Origin: Sweltsa coloradensis
Lineage: Eukaryota; Arthropoda; Insecta; Plecoptera; Chloroperlidae
DNA length: 64,000 nt
Direction: 5' to 3'
Assembly (NCBI GenBank): GCA_024449915.1
Contig: JAMZAV010010653.1
Span: forward strand, 1-64,000
The notes under the pieces are model-generated. The model ran no database searches. It was not told the DNA's origin and worked only from the letters and a program-made list of their open reading frames with translations. The first letter of the stretch is position 1. Each line of letters starts with the position of its first letter. Position numbers and translations under genes: made by a program. Of the stretch, positions 9,555 through 19,188 are shown piece after piece.

Positions 9555-10213
9555 CCAGATGATTGGCATAGTGCCATCTTAATTCCACTGCTTAAACCCA
9601 CAAAAGACAAGTCGATGCCGACTTCATATCGCCCTATTTCTCTGACAAGTTGCTTTTGAAAATTGTTTGAAAACATGATCAACAAACGACTAATGTGGAT
9701 GCTAGAAACACGCGATTTATTGGCGAACGTCCAATGTGGATTTCATCAATGTCGCTGCACCATCCACCACATGGTTCGATTGATTGAAAATTGCTTTACG
9801 TCTCATATTTGAGCAACTTGGCTAATCGAGACGAAGGGAGGGACGTAAGGGATAACGCGGGGGGACAAGGGGTGGACAGGCCTGTGCTGGTCAGAACCAG
9901 CCACAAGCATATGGGGAGGGCAGGGGTTCCCCCACGTCGTGGTCGTCTCCGTCTGTGTCATCATCCGTCCGTGTTGTCTTTGTCGTCGCCGTCGGGGAGG
10001 TAGTCAAAGGGAAGGGTTTCCCAGACGACGACCCAGAGCTCGCCATTAGTTTCAGGGAGTGAAACTCCCCTATTCACGGGCCAAACCGCGAGGAGGTGTC
10101 GAGTTGGAATTTGAAGGCCCAACATGGTTCGATTAGAGACATTTATTCAAGAAGGGTTTGTTGCAAAACAGCAATTTCTGGCGTGCTTTTTGACATTGAA
10201 AAAGCCTACGACA
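9555..10213 (+). pseudogene. LINE reverse transcriptase fragment (Jockey/CR1-like)
   Basis: Translation gives typical non-LTR RT blocks: DDWHSAILIPLLKPTKDKS, SYRPISLTSC, a stop, then LFENMINKRL, and after a 340-bp insertion DIEKAYDTT (motif A). A stop near 9655 and a frameshift near 10190 show that it is dead. The insertion is the SINE-like repeat at 9782-10121, flanked by 13-bp duplications of the RT sequence. The C-terminal half is missing. Function would be target-primed reverse transcription of a LINE RNA. Confidence 0.7.
9782..10121 (-). repeat. SINE-like repeat, full-length copy with 13-bp TSD
   Basis: A 340-bp repeat from gattgaaaattgctttacg to gttggaatttgaaggccca, flanked by ACATGGTTCGATT at 9769-9781 and 10122-10134. 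It shares high identity with about twelve other copies here. Shortened copies always keep the low-coordinate end (attggatattgctttacg) and lose the other, as expected if the 3' end is at the low coordinate, so the element probably lies on the minus strand. No poly(A) tail and no clear tRNA or 5S promoter is evident. A ~70-residue open frame inside it is not convincing as protein. Confidence 0.75.
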
Positions 10214-10319
10214 CAACATTAACATTAATCTTATCAAAGAAAAGCAGTATCTTCTCAAAATTGTTGTTAAGATCAAACACTTGCGAAACCAGATCTAAAA
10301 TGCTAGCAAAATGTGGACT

Positions 10320-11330
10320 TACTATTTTATTTTATTGAATTTTACCTGCCCATAGGGCAGGAAGGATAATGCAGGGCAAGTGTAGCATGACAAAGTGATT
10401 CCAGAGGTACAAGTTTAACATTACATGAAAAACAACTAGAAAACATGACAATTATAAAGTTAGTCAAATTGAAAGGCAAAAGGGGGATAAGGGTAGTTGA
10501 AGCGGGTTAGAGGTCTGAAGGCTCAAGGACGCGAAACGAGGTCGTGAAGTCATTCCTGCCGCCTGCGAGAAGACGTGGCACGTAAGGCCCTGCAAGGGTG
10601 TCGAGTCGAGAGCTGATACCATCGACGCCGGTTTGGGTATACACGTCGTCATTCCGCGTCATCGGAGGAAGCCGCGCGATGCGGCGAAGGATCCTTCGCT
10701 CCACCGAGAAGTATTGCTGGAGACATCTTCCAAAGACGGGTGTCAGCGCCAGGGCCGCGTATTCAAAGAGGGGACGGATGAAAGTTTTATAAGTGTGCGT
10801 TTGTGTGTTTACGGAAGCTGCATCCAGAAAGTCGCCCACGAAGCATCACGAGTAAATTTAGTCTCGACCGCGCACGGTTGATAACGTCACGGCAATGAGC
10901 ACCCCAGTTCAGAATGTCTGTAAAGGTTACTCCAAGGTACTTGGCAGACCGACTAGGGTACACCGTAGCGCCTCAAAGTGAGATGGACTGACGGAGTGGT
11001 CGTTAAGACATTTTCTGAGTATTGTGCCGGTGGTGAGAAAGTATAAGCTGTGTCTTTAAGGCGTTCGGCAATACACGCCAACGACGCATCCAAGCTTTGA
11101 GAGCTTTAACTTGACGATGTAGACGGCGGAAGACTTCTCTCGCTGTGCGCCCTTTGAACCAGTAGGCCGTGTCGTCTGCATAGAGGGCTAAGGCAAGGTA
11201 ACGGGACAAGGGAGAAGGAATGTCGTGGCAGTAGATCAGGTAGAGAAGAGGAGAGAGGCAGGACCTTGAGGCACGCCAGAAAGAGGGGTAAACGAGCGGC
11301 GGAATACTTGATCGTGAACACGCACACAAG
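10320..11330 (-). pseudogene. 5'-truncated LINE, RT C-terminal half
   Basis: On the minus strand 11003-11329 encodes SPLLYLIYCHDIP and ALYADDTAYW (RT motif C is the ADD), and 10507-10839 encodes the LINE C-terminal block YKTFIRPLFEYAALALTP...VERRILRRIA. The 3' end, at low coordinates, finishes with a TAAAA-type tail (plus-strand tattttattttattg near 10325). The 5' part is missing, ending next to the Harbinger fragment at about 11330, as usual for 5'-truncated LINE insertions. Frame breaks between the blocks make it inactive. Jockey-like by motif style. Confidence 0.7.
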
Positions 11331-11337
11331 CGAGACG

Positions 11338-11668
11338 TCCCGTGAGAAAGGCTTGGATGAAGCGCACCATTACAAAGGGTACAGATTTCCTAGACACGTT
11401 ATTTTGGAGCTGTGTGAGGAGCTGGAGCCAGTCTTGGGTAGGCTACTGCGCGATCTCATGCTTTGCCGATAACTACCCAAGTTCTGGTTTCTTTAAGGTA
11501 CATGGTATCGGCCAGTTTCCAAAACGTTCTCGGTTGTGTTAAGAGGCATTAGCCAGTCAAGCTGTAGCCGTGTTTTAAAGCGATTCTGCGAAGCATTAGC
11601 ATCAATTGACCGGCAAAGTATTCGCTTTCCACTGGGGGATGATGGGCAAACCGCCAGAATAAAGTCAG
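11338..11668 (+). pseudogene. PIF/Harbinger (HARBI1-like) transposase N-terminal exon
   Basis: One frame reads DEAHHYKGYRFPRHVILELC, and after a shift near 11441 the next reads RSHALPITTQVLVSLRYMVS then ASFQNVLG. A third stretch gives SSCSRVLKRFCEALASIDRQ followed by SIRFP. These match, in order, the N-terminal helix-turn-helix region of HARBI1/PIF transposases (YRF, ALRF-ASGSFQ, VSRVV, IRFP). A splice donor, gtcag|gtaagt, ends the exon at 11668. The DDE catalytic part is not found downstream; Ty3 and SINE-like sequence follow. At least one frameshift makes it a relic. Confidence 0.7.
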
Positions 11669-11689
11669 GTAAGTCTGAGAGCAGTCTAT

Positions 11690-11940
11690 CTCGGCCCTAG
11701 GCTAGATGGTTAAATGTAGGCTAGGCTAGGGCCTAGGGCTAGGTATAAGCCTATTTCTTAAAGACACACTGGAACCAAGTAGGCCGAGGCCTAGGCCAAT
11801 TCTAGGCCCCTACCTTCTTGTTACCTAGACCTAGGCTAGTAGGCATAGGTCTAGGGTACGCCTGAAGATTTACCCTCAGAGACCGTTGCCAGCCTAGGGC
11901 CTGGGCCTAGAATTAATCATAGGCCTAGCTCTAGATCCAA
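11690..11940. repeat. AGGCCT-rich simple stretch
   Basis: Dense overlapping copies of cctaggcctag-type palindromes in both orientations. Similar runs lie at 15,045-15,130, 15,290-15,385, 18,820-18,860, 28,480-28,660 and 49,245-49,320. No coding or terminal repeat structure. It looks like a genome-wide compositional habit rather than one element. Confidence 0.6.
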
Positions 11941-12002
11941 GAACAGGCATCACCAAAGTTGCAAAAGCATAATATAAGCATAAGCATATTCTTGTTGTTA
12001 TA

Positions 12003-12272
12003 GATTGGATATTGCTTTACGTCTCATATTTATGCAACTTGGCTAATCGAGACGAAGGGAGGGACGTTAAAGATGACGCGAGGGGACAAGGGGTGGACAG
12101 GCCTGTGCTGGTCAGAACCAGCCACAAGAGGGAGGGCAGGGGTTCCCCCACGTCGTGGTCGTCTCCGTCTGTGTCATCATCCGTCGGTGTTGTCATTGTC
12201 GTCGCCGTCGGGGAGGTAGTCAAAGGAAGGGGAAAGTTCCCCGACGACGACCCAGAGCTCGCCATTAGTTTT
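12003..12272 (-). repeat. SINE-like repeat, truncated copy fused to Ty3 pol
   Basis: Begins attggatattgctttacgtc and runs to ccattagttt, where it changes abruptly into Ty3 RT coding sequence at about 12,273. The last ~70 bp of the full repeat are missing. By chance its plus-strand frame stays open into the RT, giving an apparent fusion without an ATG. The break fits a 5'-truncated minus-strand retroposon. Confidence 0.7.
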
Positions 12273-14768
12273 GCATTGATGGATTGCATGGATGCTCGCG
12301 AGGTGAATACAGCCATTGAGAGAGAGGTACATCCGATACCATCCATGGAAAGCTTGGTGAATAAGCTTCAAAATGCCACCGTGTTCAGCGTTCTGGACAT
12401 GAACGAGGCGTTTAATCAAATCCAGTTGGACAAAGAGTCCCGTGGCATCACCACTTTCATTACGCATCAGGGGATGTTCAGGTATACATCCTTATTCTAT
12501 TTTCTAAATTGCGCTCCTGAAAAGTTCCAAAAAGTTATGGAACAGACCATTGCAAAGTGTAAAGGTGTGGCAAATTACATCGACGACTTCATTGTTTGGG
12601 GTAGGGATGAAGATGAACACGACAAGAGGCTTCACAACGTTTTAGAGACCTTTGAAACCCAGGGTTTAACCTTAAACTGGGAGAAGTGTGTAATTGGCGT
12701 CTCAGAGGTTCAGTTTCGAGGACATCTATTCTCTGCTGAAGGAGTGAAGCCATTACACAACCGAGTAGAAGCCGTCTTAAAGTTTCGAGAGCCTACTTCA
12801 AAATCTGAAGTTGCAAGCCTACTCGGGCTAGCAGGTTACAGCAGTCGCTTCATTGCAAACTACTCAGCTGTAATTAAGCCTTTGCGTGACTTGTTACGAA
12901 ATGACACGGAGTTTGCCTGGTCTCAAGATCAACGTAATGCTTTCACTAAATTGGTCCAATGTATGACTAAACCTCCTGTTCTGGCATACTTTAGACAAAA
13001 TGCACCAACTTTCATCATAACCGACGCCAGCCCATATGCTATTGCGGCTGTATTGGTCCAACTGCAGGATGGCGAACACCGCATCGTGGAATATGCCAGT
13101 CGTGCACTCACCGAAGTAGAGACCCGTTACAGCCAGGTTGAGCGGGAGGCTCTTGGTTTAGTTTGGGCTTGTGAACGTTCCAGCTTTTATGTTTTGGGAA
13201 CCAATTTCACTCTGGTAACTGATTGTAAACCGTTGGAATTCATTTTTGCCAAACGCTTTAAGCCGTGTGCCAGGATAGAACGTTGGGTGATGCGACTACA
13301 GAGTTTCAACTACAATATCCTTCATCAACCAGGCAAGGGTAATATCGCAGATCCTCTGTCAAGGCTCCTAGAAATCACGGAAACCCCGAAAAGCACTGGA
13401 ACAGAAGATTTGTATGTTCGATTGGTTGCCACACATGCCAGCCATGAACCATGAGCCCTTAGCCTTGAAGACGTTCAGCGGGAATCCGCAAATGATCAAG
13501 TAGCCTGCCAGTTGCGCGAGGCACTTCGTACCGATGCATGGCCAGCGGAACTAAAGAACTTCCAGATCATCAAGCACGAACTCTGTTCTTATGGAAACGT
13601 TGTCCTTCGTGGCACTAGGATATTTATTCCATCATCTTTGCGCCAGACAGTTCTCCAAGCCGCCCACGAGGGGCATGGTGGAATTGTTAGCACCCGTGTC
13701 CGACTACGGTCTAAAGTATGGTGGCCAGGTTTGGATAAGGATGCTGAGAAGATTTGTCGAAGTTGTCACGGTTGCCAGCTGGTTGGTTCCCCTGACCCGC
13801 CAGAACCCATGGCCAGAACCGAACTACCTCAAGGCCCTTGGGAGGATGTCGGCATAGACTTTTTGGGTCCCCTACCATCGGGAGAGTGTGTTTTGGCTAT
13901 CGTCGACTACTACAGTAGATATGTGGAAGCTGTTGTAACCCGATCAACAACATCCCAGAGAACCATAGAACTTCTGGAAGATATTTTTGCAAGATATGGT
14001 TATCCTGTTTCGATGCGGTCGGATAATGGACCTCAATTTGCCAGCAAAGAGTTTGCAGAGTTCTGTCGCATCAATGGCGTTGCTCTTCTCCGCACAACAC
14101 CTAGATGGCCACAGGCTAACGGCGAAATAGAGAGGCAAAATCATTCACTAATGAAAAGATTGAAGATTGCGCATGCAGAGGGAGACACTGTTCGTCATGC
14201 GCTTACGAAGTTCCTTTTTGCCTATAGAACTACAGTGCACAGTACCACTGGGGTGACCCCATCATACCTAATGTTCAACCGGGAGCTCCGCGATAAGATA
14301 CCCTCCATCCAACATTCCAAACGAGTGCCCGATGAAGCGATCCGAGACCGAGATGCTGAACAGAAGGGAAAAGGGAAATTGTATAGTGATGCACGCCAGC
14401 ACGCAGCTCCAAGTAATGTCGCGGTTGGCGATGTGGTATTGGTCAAGCAACCCATCACTCACAAATGTTCAACACCGTTTTCACCAGTTCCGTTCAAGGT
14501 CACCGCACGAGAGGGGAATGCAGTGACAATCCAGTCACCATCTGGTGCAACTTATCGTCGCAACACTACGTTTGTGAAAAGTTATGTCACACCAGAACCT
14601 GCGGCAGTAGAACCAGAACCTGCGGCAGTGGAGCCGCCAGTTCTTGAAGTCGACGTTCCGGAGGGTGTGGACAATGGGTCAACTCCGATCCTACGGCGTT
14701 CACAACGCGAACATAGGAAGCCGGCCAAGGTTCTTAGATTAGTAGGAAGAAAGTTAGCATTATCATAA
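12273..14768 (+). pseudogene. Ty3-type pol: RT, RNase H, integrase with one stop
   Basis: One reading frame encodes, in order, RT (HPIPSMESLVNKL, FSVLDMNEAFNQIQ, and YIDD near 12,580), RNase H (FIITDASPYAIAAVL), integrase zinc finger (HEGH...CRSCHGC) and integrase core (DVGIDFLGP, MRSDNGPQF, PQANGEIERQ for the DDE residues), ending in a C-terminal tail with a short repeat PEPAAVEPEPAAVEP. Only one TGA at 13,452-13,454 interrupts it, between RNase H and integrase, and the frame stays the same on both sides. RT starts part-way in: the first palm segment, protease and gag are missing, replaced by the SINE-like repeat. The family resembles K02A2.6-like Ty3/gypsy elements of invertebrates. The element is inactive because of the lost 5' half. 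Confidence 0.85.
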
Positions 14769-14821
14769 TATTTACATTTGTTTAAAAATAATTTCTGGGA
14801 TTCATTTAAGGGTGGGGTAGA

Positions 14822-14997
14822 TGTAGTGTTATAGTTCATAGATTGATTGCTGTAGTTAACATGCATGTAGTTGCACGGAGTGAAGAGCCGTGATGGCGGA
14901 TTAAAGAATACTTGTAGCTTCAATGCGTCTTTATTTAATAGTAATTGATAGAACCCAAACACCATAGTAACCCTAATTAGTAGGCTATCTAACACCA
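14822..14997 (+). repeat. Candidate 3' LTR of the Ty3-type element
   Basis: A purine tract (aagggtggggtaga, 14,808-14,821) is followed by TGTAGTGTTATAG. About 176 bp later the sequence ends TCTAACACCA, so the termini TGTAGTGTTA and TAACACCA are imperfect inverted repeats. It lies 53 bp after the pol stop, as expected. There is no second LTR in the window to prove the limits, because the 5' half of the element is missing. Confidence 0.4.
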
Positions 14998-15778
14998 TTA
15001 TATTAAAAAAATTAATATTATTTTTTTCACACGTGTGTCGTTCTTAAGTCTTAGGCCTGCCAGTAGTCCTAAATTGTAATTTTCAACGTACTCTGTAGGC
15101 CTACGGTAGCCTACCTAGGCCTATTATAGTATCCAACACATGTATGTGTTGGATATTAAGTATTATACTAGTAGGCCCTACACAACTCTGCCTTTAAGGA
15201 AAACATTAAGAATGTTTTTATTCATGTATGCTGTGGCAACATGCTGCGGCAACATGCTGCATAGTCTACAGCATTTAATGAGATCTTTCCATGTGGGTAG
15301 CCTAAGGTAGGCGGTAGGCCTACATTATAACTTGAAAGATTGTAGTTTGTAAATACCTGGTAGGCCTAGGCCAGTAGGCCAATGCTTACCCACAAAGTTC
15401 AAGTTTTTTAGTGTTGGGATAGTTATTTTCAGATGCTTAGGCTTAGCAACCAAACAAACAAACATCCTAATGTTATGTTCAAAAGGTTTTTCTTTATTTA
15501 AAGAAGTATTAATCATAAAAGTTTTGTGTTTTTATAGAAGAAATGTGAAAGGAATTACAAAGAAGATTTTACAGCAAAAGTCATTCAAATTGGTTAGGTG
15601 GAACTTAAGATTCACTACTTTTTGTAGTTTGTTTGGGTCCAAGCTTGAACCTGTATGATAGGCATTGTATTTTGACATTGATTGTAAAAGTATGGAACGA
15701 GTAACGAATTATTATTTACATTTCACATTTACATTTTGATTATATTCACATTTCTAAATGATCTTATTTTATCATCAG
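14998..15778. other. Non-coding stretch with a perfect hairpin
   Basis: AT-rich sequence with AGGCCT runs and no supported gene. A perfect inverted repeat with 12-bp arms, TATCCAACACAT and ATGTGTTGGATA, separated by 2 bases lies at 15,130-15,155. A short direct duplication (gcggcaacatgctgc type) lies near 15,236-15,262. A splice acceptor (ttatcatcag) ends the stretch at 15,778. Confidence 0.5.
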
Positions 15779-15877
15779 GAATCCATTAGACCGGATGACA
15801 CCTGTACAACGTGATGGTAATAAGAAAACACGTCACCGTCAAGTTCGAGTTTTTAACGACTCAGTGTCTCCTTTAAA
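15779..15877 (+). CDS. Exon of a Mutator-type transposase-like gene (first visible)
   Basis: Preceded by tttatcatcag and followed by aaa|gtaagt. The open frame reads NPLDRMTPVQRDGNKKTRHR then QVRVFNDSVSPLK. It joins the next exon (15,994) in phase across a 116-bp intron to give SPLK-ALIVERVRPVGS. It starts with one base of a codon begun in an upstream exon that I cannot place. The basic segment is a plausible N-terminal linker. Low divergence from a good gene model suggests the gene is, or recently was, functional. Confidence 0.55.
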
Positions 15878-15993
15878 GTAAGTTGTATGTTGATTTATTC
15901 AATTGGATTTCGTGCATGTCTTCGTTTTTTGTATTTTTGCATTCGTGCATCGATGAAGTGCGTTATCGTGATATTATGAATTGCTTTTTACAG

Positions 15994-16393
15994 GGCTCTT
16001 ATTGTTGAGCGTGTGCGACCAGTGGGTTCTGATAAAGCGCTCTCGGGGCTAAGTGGGAACAGAATTGTAAACATCGCACACGTGGTAGAAGCTGCGAGGC
16101 GACTGGAGGCTCACGAATGTCCCGTACTAGAGAAACCTGGTTACTTGTCTTTTGTCAGGGAAATACGTCAAGGATTTGCAAGTGACTTAATTTTTAAGTG
16201 TACCTCTTGCGTGGAAAAACGTGTTATATCAACGCAAGGAGAAGCGCCCAAAAACGAGATCAATCTAGCCGCTACATGGGGTACGGTCGCTATTGGAAGA
16301 GGTCACTACCATCTACAAGAATTAATGTCTGTGATGGATATTCCAACCCCCTCTTTCCCCACTTATAAGAAATACGAAGATGATATCGGAAAG
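15994..16393 (+). CDS. Mutator-type (PF20700-like) transposase, N-terminal exon
   Basis: A clean exon between tttttacag and aag|gtatgt. It encodes GNRIVNIAHVVEAARRLE, a Cys pair (HECP...), the block LSFVREIRQGFASDLIFKC-TSC, NEINLAATWGTVAIGRGHYH and LQELMSVMDIPTPSFPTYKK. This order (GNRI, Cys cluster, E-N-x-A-x-x-W-G, GxGxxxLxxxxxxMDxPxPS) is the start of the Mutator-like transposase domain that also occurs at 20.7 kb. The catalytic part is not seen downstream; the intron is filled by protease-like repeats and an LTR element. It could be a transposon gene or a domesticated one. Confidence 0.6.
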
Positions 16394-16408
16394 GTATGTT
16401 TTAGAAAA

Positions 16409-16513
16409 GTCGAATCTGTTCTTATAGCCATGCTCCATGTTACAGCCGCCCACTGCTTCTGGGACACCACGTACAACAGCAAATGCTTCCTACCACATCG
16501 CAGCTGGGAAGCT
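16409..16513 (+). pseudogene. Serine-protease-like repeat unit, left half
   Basis: Encodes MLHVTAAHCFWDTTYNSK, the region around the catalytic His (TAAHC) of S1 proteases. It stops at gggaagct because the minus-strand LTR element is inserted here; the unit continues after it at 19,189 with the same agct. It shows that the protease-fragment array already existed when the retrotransposon arrived. Confidence 0.75.
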
Positions 16514-16731
16514 TATCACGGACTCGCAGTATATACTAGTAATAATATGCACCCACGGTTCGTGATAATCGTCTATTCTTTTATTAAACCAAAACTAATA
16601 ACTATTCTATTCTCCATTGCAGACCAAAACACAACTCCAACTCCTAAAAACATCAACCACCCCAACAATACTATTTTCTAAACAAGGTACTTTGTTGGCC
16701 AGAATGTATCAACATTGTACAGGCGGTGTCA
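16514..16731 (-). repeat. 3' LTR of the minus-strand Ty3-type element
   Basis: Starts tatcacggactcgcag and ends ggcggtgtca on the plus strand. It pairs with 18,968-19,188. Next to it, 16,732-16,741 is a minus-strand polypurine tract (AGGGGGGGAA) used to prime plus-strand DNA. Confidence 0.85.
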
Positions 16732-16886
16732 TTCCCCCCCTACAGACTTAAGTTCTTGGTGATCGAAGAGATTACTGATAACTTGAAAATAAACTAATTA
16801 TTCCTATGTAGTCCTCTCGTCTCTGTCGGTCTGCTGCTCCTTGTTTGGCGGTAGGTCGACGATAGTTTCTTCGTCCATAGCTGACG

Positions 16887-17567
16887 TCACACATCCTGCT
16901 CCGGCCCTTCCTGGATCTGCATTTCTAGCGGAAATTCTTCCTCGTTCACACGAGACGCGTCGTCAGCAGTAATGAATCGAGCGAGGATCACGCTGGCGTA
17001 TCTTCTGTATCTGGGTGCGGTGATACTTCGTGGAACCCCCTCTTGGAACGTTGCAATCAATTTGCATATCCATACCATTGCCGATTTTGTCCACGATGTG
17101 AGATGGTCCAATCCATTTAGGTTCAAAACCTGCATGAATTCCTTCTTCTGCATTCGGTTATAATCATCTGCCAATACTACACTTGACAAGTTTGTATCTC
17201 TTCGAAACTCTGTTGATATTGCTTCATCTGTTTGAAATTCCTCATTTTTCGTAGAAAGTCCACAATCATATTCACCTGTCAAGTCTGTATCTCTTCTAAT
17301 CTCTGTTTCTTGTGCATCAATAGACAGTCGTAAGTTGTCAGCAAAGTCAGCGTCCACACAGTTCAAAAGTTCCTTCTCTTCTTCAGGAAGTGTTTCCAAC
17401 TCGATTCTCTGCTGGTTTTCTTTCTCTTCTCGGTTTCTCTTCTCTTCATGACGAGCATTGAGCAAGATCATTGTATCTAGGCCTGCTTTTCCCCTATTTT
17501 CCTCCACAGTTTCGCTTCTATCTTTTCCCTTTGTTCCTTGGGGTAAAGTTTTTTCTCTCTTTGCCAC
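16887..17567 (-). pseudogene. Integrase C-terminal tail and linker of the deleted Ty3-type element
   Basis: Two overlapping frames are open. In one, minus-strand 17,010-17,145 reads GFEPKWIGPSHIVDKIGNGM, the SH3-like end of Ty3 integrases (F-x-P-K-W-I-G-P-Y-x-I). The other frame gives an uninterrupted 226-residue ORF rich in Glu, which may be a chance reading or linker. The frame change means no complete integrase tail is made. RT and the integrase core upstream are missing. Confidence 0.55.
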
Positions 17568-17604
17568 CCATCAATGGAAATCCTCTCGTGACTGATTCTA
17601 GGTT

Positions 17605-18126
17605 CTAATCTGGTTGTCCGTGCCTCTTCTGGTAATTCACTATCTTTTTCGTAGTTTTTCTTTTTACATAATTCGGTAATTTCTCCCGGTATAAACTATC
17701 CCAGTGTCCGATGTCACTTGTTTGTTTTAATCTACTCGTTGGGGAGATGTCTTCAAAGGGCCTCCCCCCCTTCCGTTTCCCTGATGAGCAGCTCTTATTT
17801 CTTGAGTGCGGATGGTAGGAGGTTGATCGCAATCGGAGAGTAGTGACCCAATCCTTGGCAATTGTAACATTCAACGTCTCTGGTGATGTTGTTTGAGACT
17901 GTTGCATCGTTGTCTCCAGTGATGCTGTTGATCGTCGGCTTGCCGGTAGTACGTCCACTGCTTGAGGTGCATTTTGTGATGGCCTGCTTTCTCTGGGTAC
18001 GGTGATCCTTCGGGGACTGTCCTCAGATTCGAGATCATGCTCTATTTGAATAGCTCGAGTCGTGAGCTCTTCGATTGATTGAGGAAGCGGTGCTCGTAGA
18101 ATGGGCGTATGCGACTGTCAAGTAGC
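17605..18126 (-). pseudogene. Gag tail with degenerate zinc knuckle
   Basis: One minus-strand frame near 17,836-17,880 gives ECYNCQGLGHYSPIA. This follows the CX2CX4H pattern of a retrotransposon zinc knuckle, but the fourth ligand Cys is missing. Another frame is open for 117 residues (17,605-17,958) without a recognised domain. Frame breaks separate it from gag upstream. Confidence 0.45.
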
Positions 18127-18744
18127 TCAATAGTTGTCCTTATTGAGGCAGAAGCCGGACGGTCCTTGTATAGGCGTTGATGCAGCAGTACCTTTTGTTG
18201 AAAAAAACGTTTCTATTTTTATTCCTTTCTTCTGTTTCTCTCCATGTAAATCTGCGTACAGGGATTCCATAAGCGAAGGGTCGTTGAAACGTATATCCAT
18301 GCTGGATCTAAACACCTTCCATGTAGGTCTAGAATATTGGCGGCCTTGCCACCAACGTTGAGCATCTCCTCGGAGATGACCAGTAGCGATGGCCACCCAG
18401 CACGTGTCCAAAATATCTGCATGTGAGAAAATGTCTTCACAAGTCCGCAGAAAATCCTCTGGGTCCTCAAATCCCAGGCCACTAAATGTGGGAATTGACC
18501 ATGCAAGAAGATCTTTAAGCGGAATACTATCTCTAGGACACCTAGGGCTACAAACATGGGTAGGCCTATTCTGGTCTGGTGTAGTCTCCAAGGCTAATGG
18601 TGGCTCGAGTTTGCGAGTTGCGAGCCTACCCTCTAAATTTTCAATTTTCTCTTGCAATTTTAGCAAGACCTTAAGGATGGTATCTTGTTGTCCATCAATT
18701 TGTGGGATGGATTGGGTTGCCAGCCCAAGCACATCTTTCTCCAT
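18127..18744 (-). CDS. Gag-like ORF of the Ty3-type element
   Basis: A 205-residue ORF beginning MEKDVLGLATQSIPQIDGQQ, with a coiled-coil-like segment (LLKLQEKIENLEGRL) and then the retrotransposon gag core: AWSIPTFSGLGFEDPEDFLR, ATGHLRGDAQRWWQG. These are the W-x-x-P-x-F-x-G, D-F-L and A-x-x-W-W signatures of Ty3 capsid proteins. It starts about 220 bp inside the 5' LTR. The frame ends just before the zinc-knuckle region, so the protein is truncated or needs a frameshift. Confidence 0.7.
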   Translation of the reverse strand: MEKDVLGLATQSIPQIDGQQDTILKVLLKLQEKIENLEGRLATRKLEPPLALETTPDQNRPTHVCSPRCPRDSIPLKDLLAWSIPTFSGLGFEDPEDFLRTCEDIFSHADILDTCWVAIATGHLRGDAQRWWQGRQYSRPTWKVFRSSMDIRFNDPSLMESLYADLHGEKQKKGIKIETFFSTKGTAASTPIQGPSGFCLNKDNY

Positions 18745-18950
18745 TGCAACTTCTCACAATGATCTAGTCTGGTTCTATTCTTACCTCGTGGGCCGGGTTC
18801 GAGCTCGTCGCACGTGCAGTAGGCCTAGTCCAAAGGTATAATAGTAGGCCTATCTATGGCCTAGTCACTGCAGTGAACTGTTTCTTCACAAACTCGGATC
18901 TATAGTCTAGGCTGAGGTCTAGCTTACCTCCAGGGCTGGGTTTATGATTA

Positions 18951-18965
18951 TCTTGTTGGGCGCCA
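18951..18965 (-). other. Primer binding site
   Basis: On the minus strand TGGCGCCCAACAAGA begins two bases after the 5' LTR. TGGCGCCCAAC matches the complement of the 3' end of lysine tRNA used by other retroelements. This confirms element orientation and LTR limits. Confidence 0.7.
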
Positions 18966-18967
18966 GT

Positions 18968-19188
18968 TATCACGGACTCGCAGTATATACTAGTAATAAT
19001 AAGCACCCACGGTTCGTGATAATCTTCTCTTCTATTCTTTTATTCAAGACAAACTAATAACTATTCTATTCTCCATTGCAGACCAAAACACACTCCAACT
19101 CTAAAAACATCAACCATCCCAACAATACTATTTTCTAAACAAGGTACTTTGTTGGCCAGAATGTATCAACATTGTACAGGCGGTGTCA
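18968..19188 (-). repeat. 5' LTR of the minus-strand Ty3-type element
   Basis: 221 bp, tatcacggactcgcag to ggcggtgtca on the plus strand, nearly identical to 16,514-16,731 apart from a few short indels. The small divergence implies a fairly recent insertion. Confidence 0.85.

Larger units (their letters stand above)
16514..19188 (-). mobile_element. Internally deleted Ty3-type LTR retrotransposon
   Basis: Flanked by AGCT on both sides (16,510-16,513 and 19,189-19,192), a 4-bp target duplication inside the protease repeat. LTRs of 218 and 221 bp are about 95% alike. On the minus strand the order is 5' LTR (18,968-19,188), PBS TGGCGCCCAACAAG, gag, a degenerate zinc knuckle, integrase tail, polypurine tract and 3' LTR (16,514-16,731). 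Protease, RT, RNase H and the integrase core are absent, so it is non-autonomous. LTR termini read TGACAC...GTGATA. Confidence 0.85.

Noticed and set aside
9791..10003. Conserved ~70-residue ORF (MLYVSYL...) as a real peptide gene
   Set aside because: It recurs only as a translation of the SINE-like repeat, varies in frame among copies and often lacks an ATG.
12012..12272. Genuine N-terminal extension of Ty3 pol
   Set aside because: This part is the SINE-like repeat; the same sequence occurs about 12 other times without pol, and the frame has no ATG.
16887..17567. 226-residue minus-strand ORF as a new protein
   Set aside because: An alternative frame shows the integrase tail (EPKWIGP...), so this ORF is mostly an out-of-frame reading of a decayed pol.
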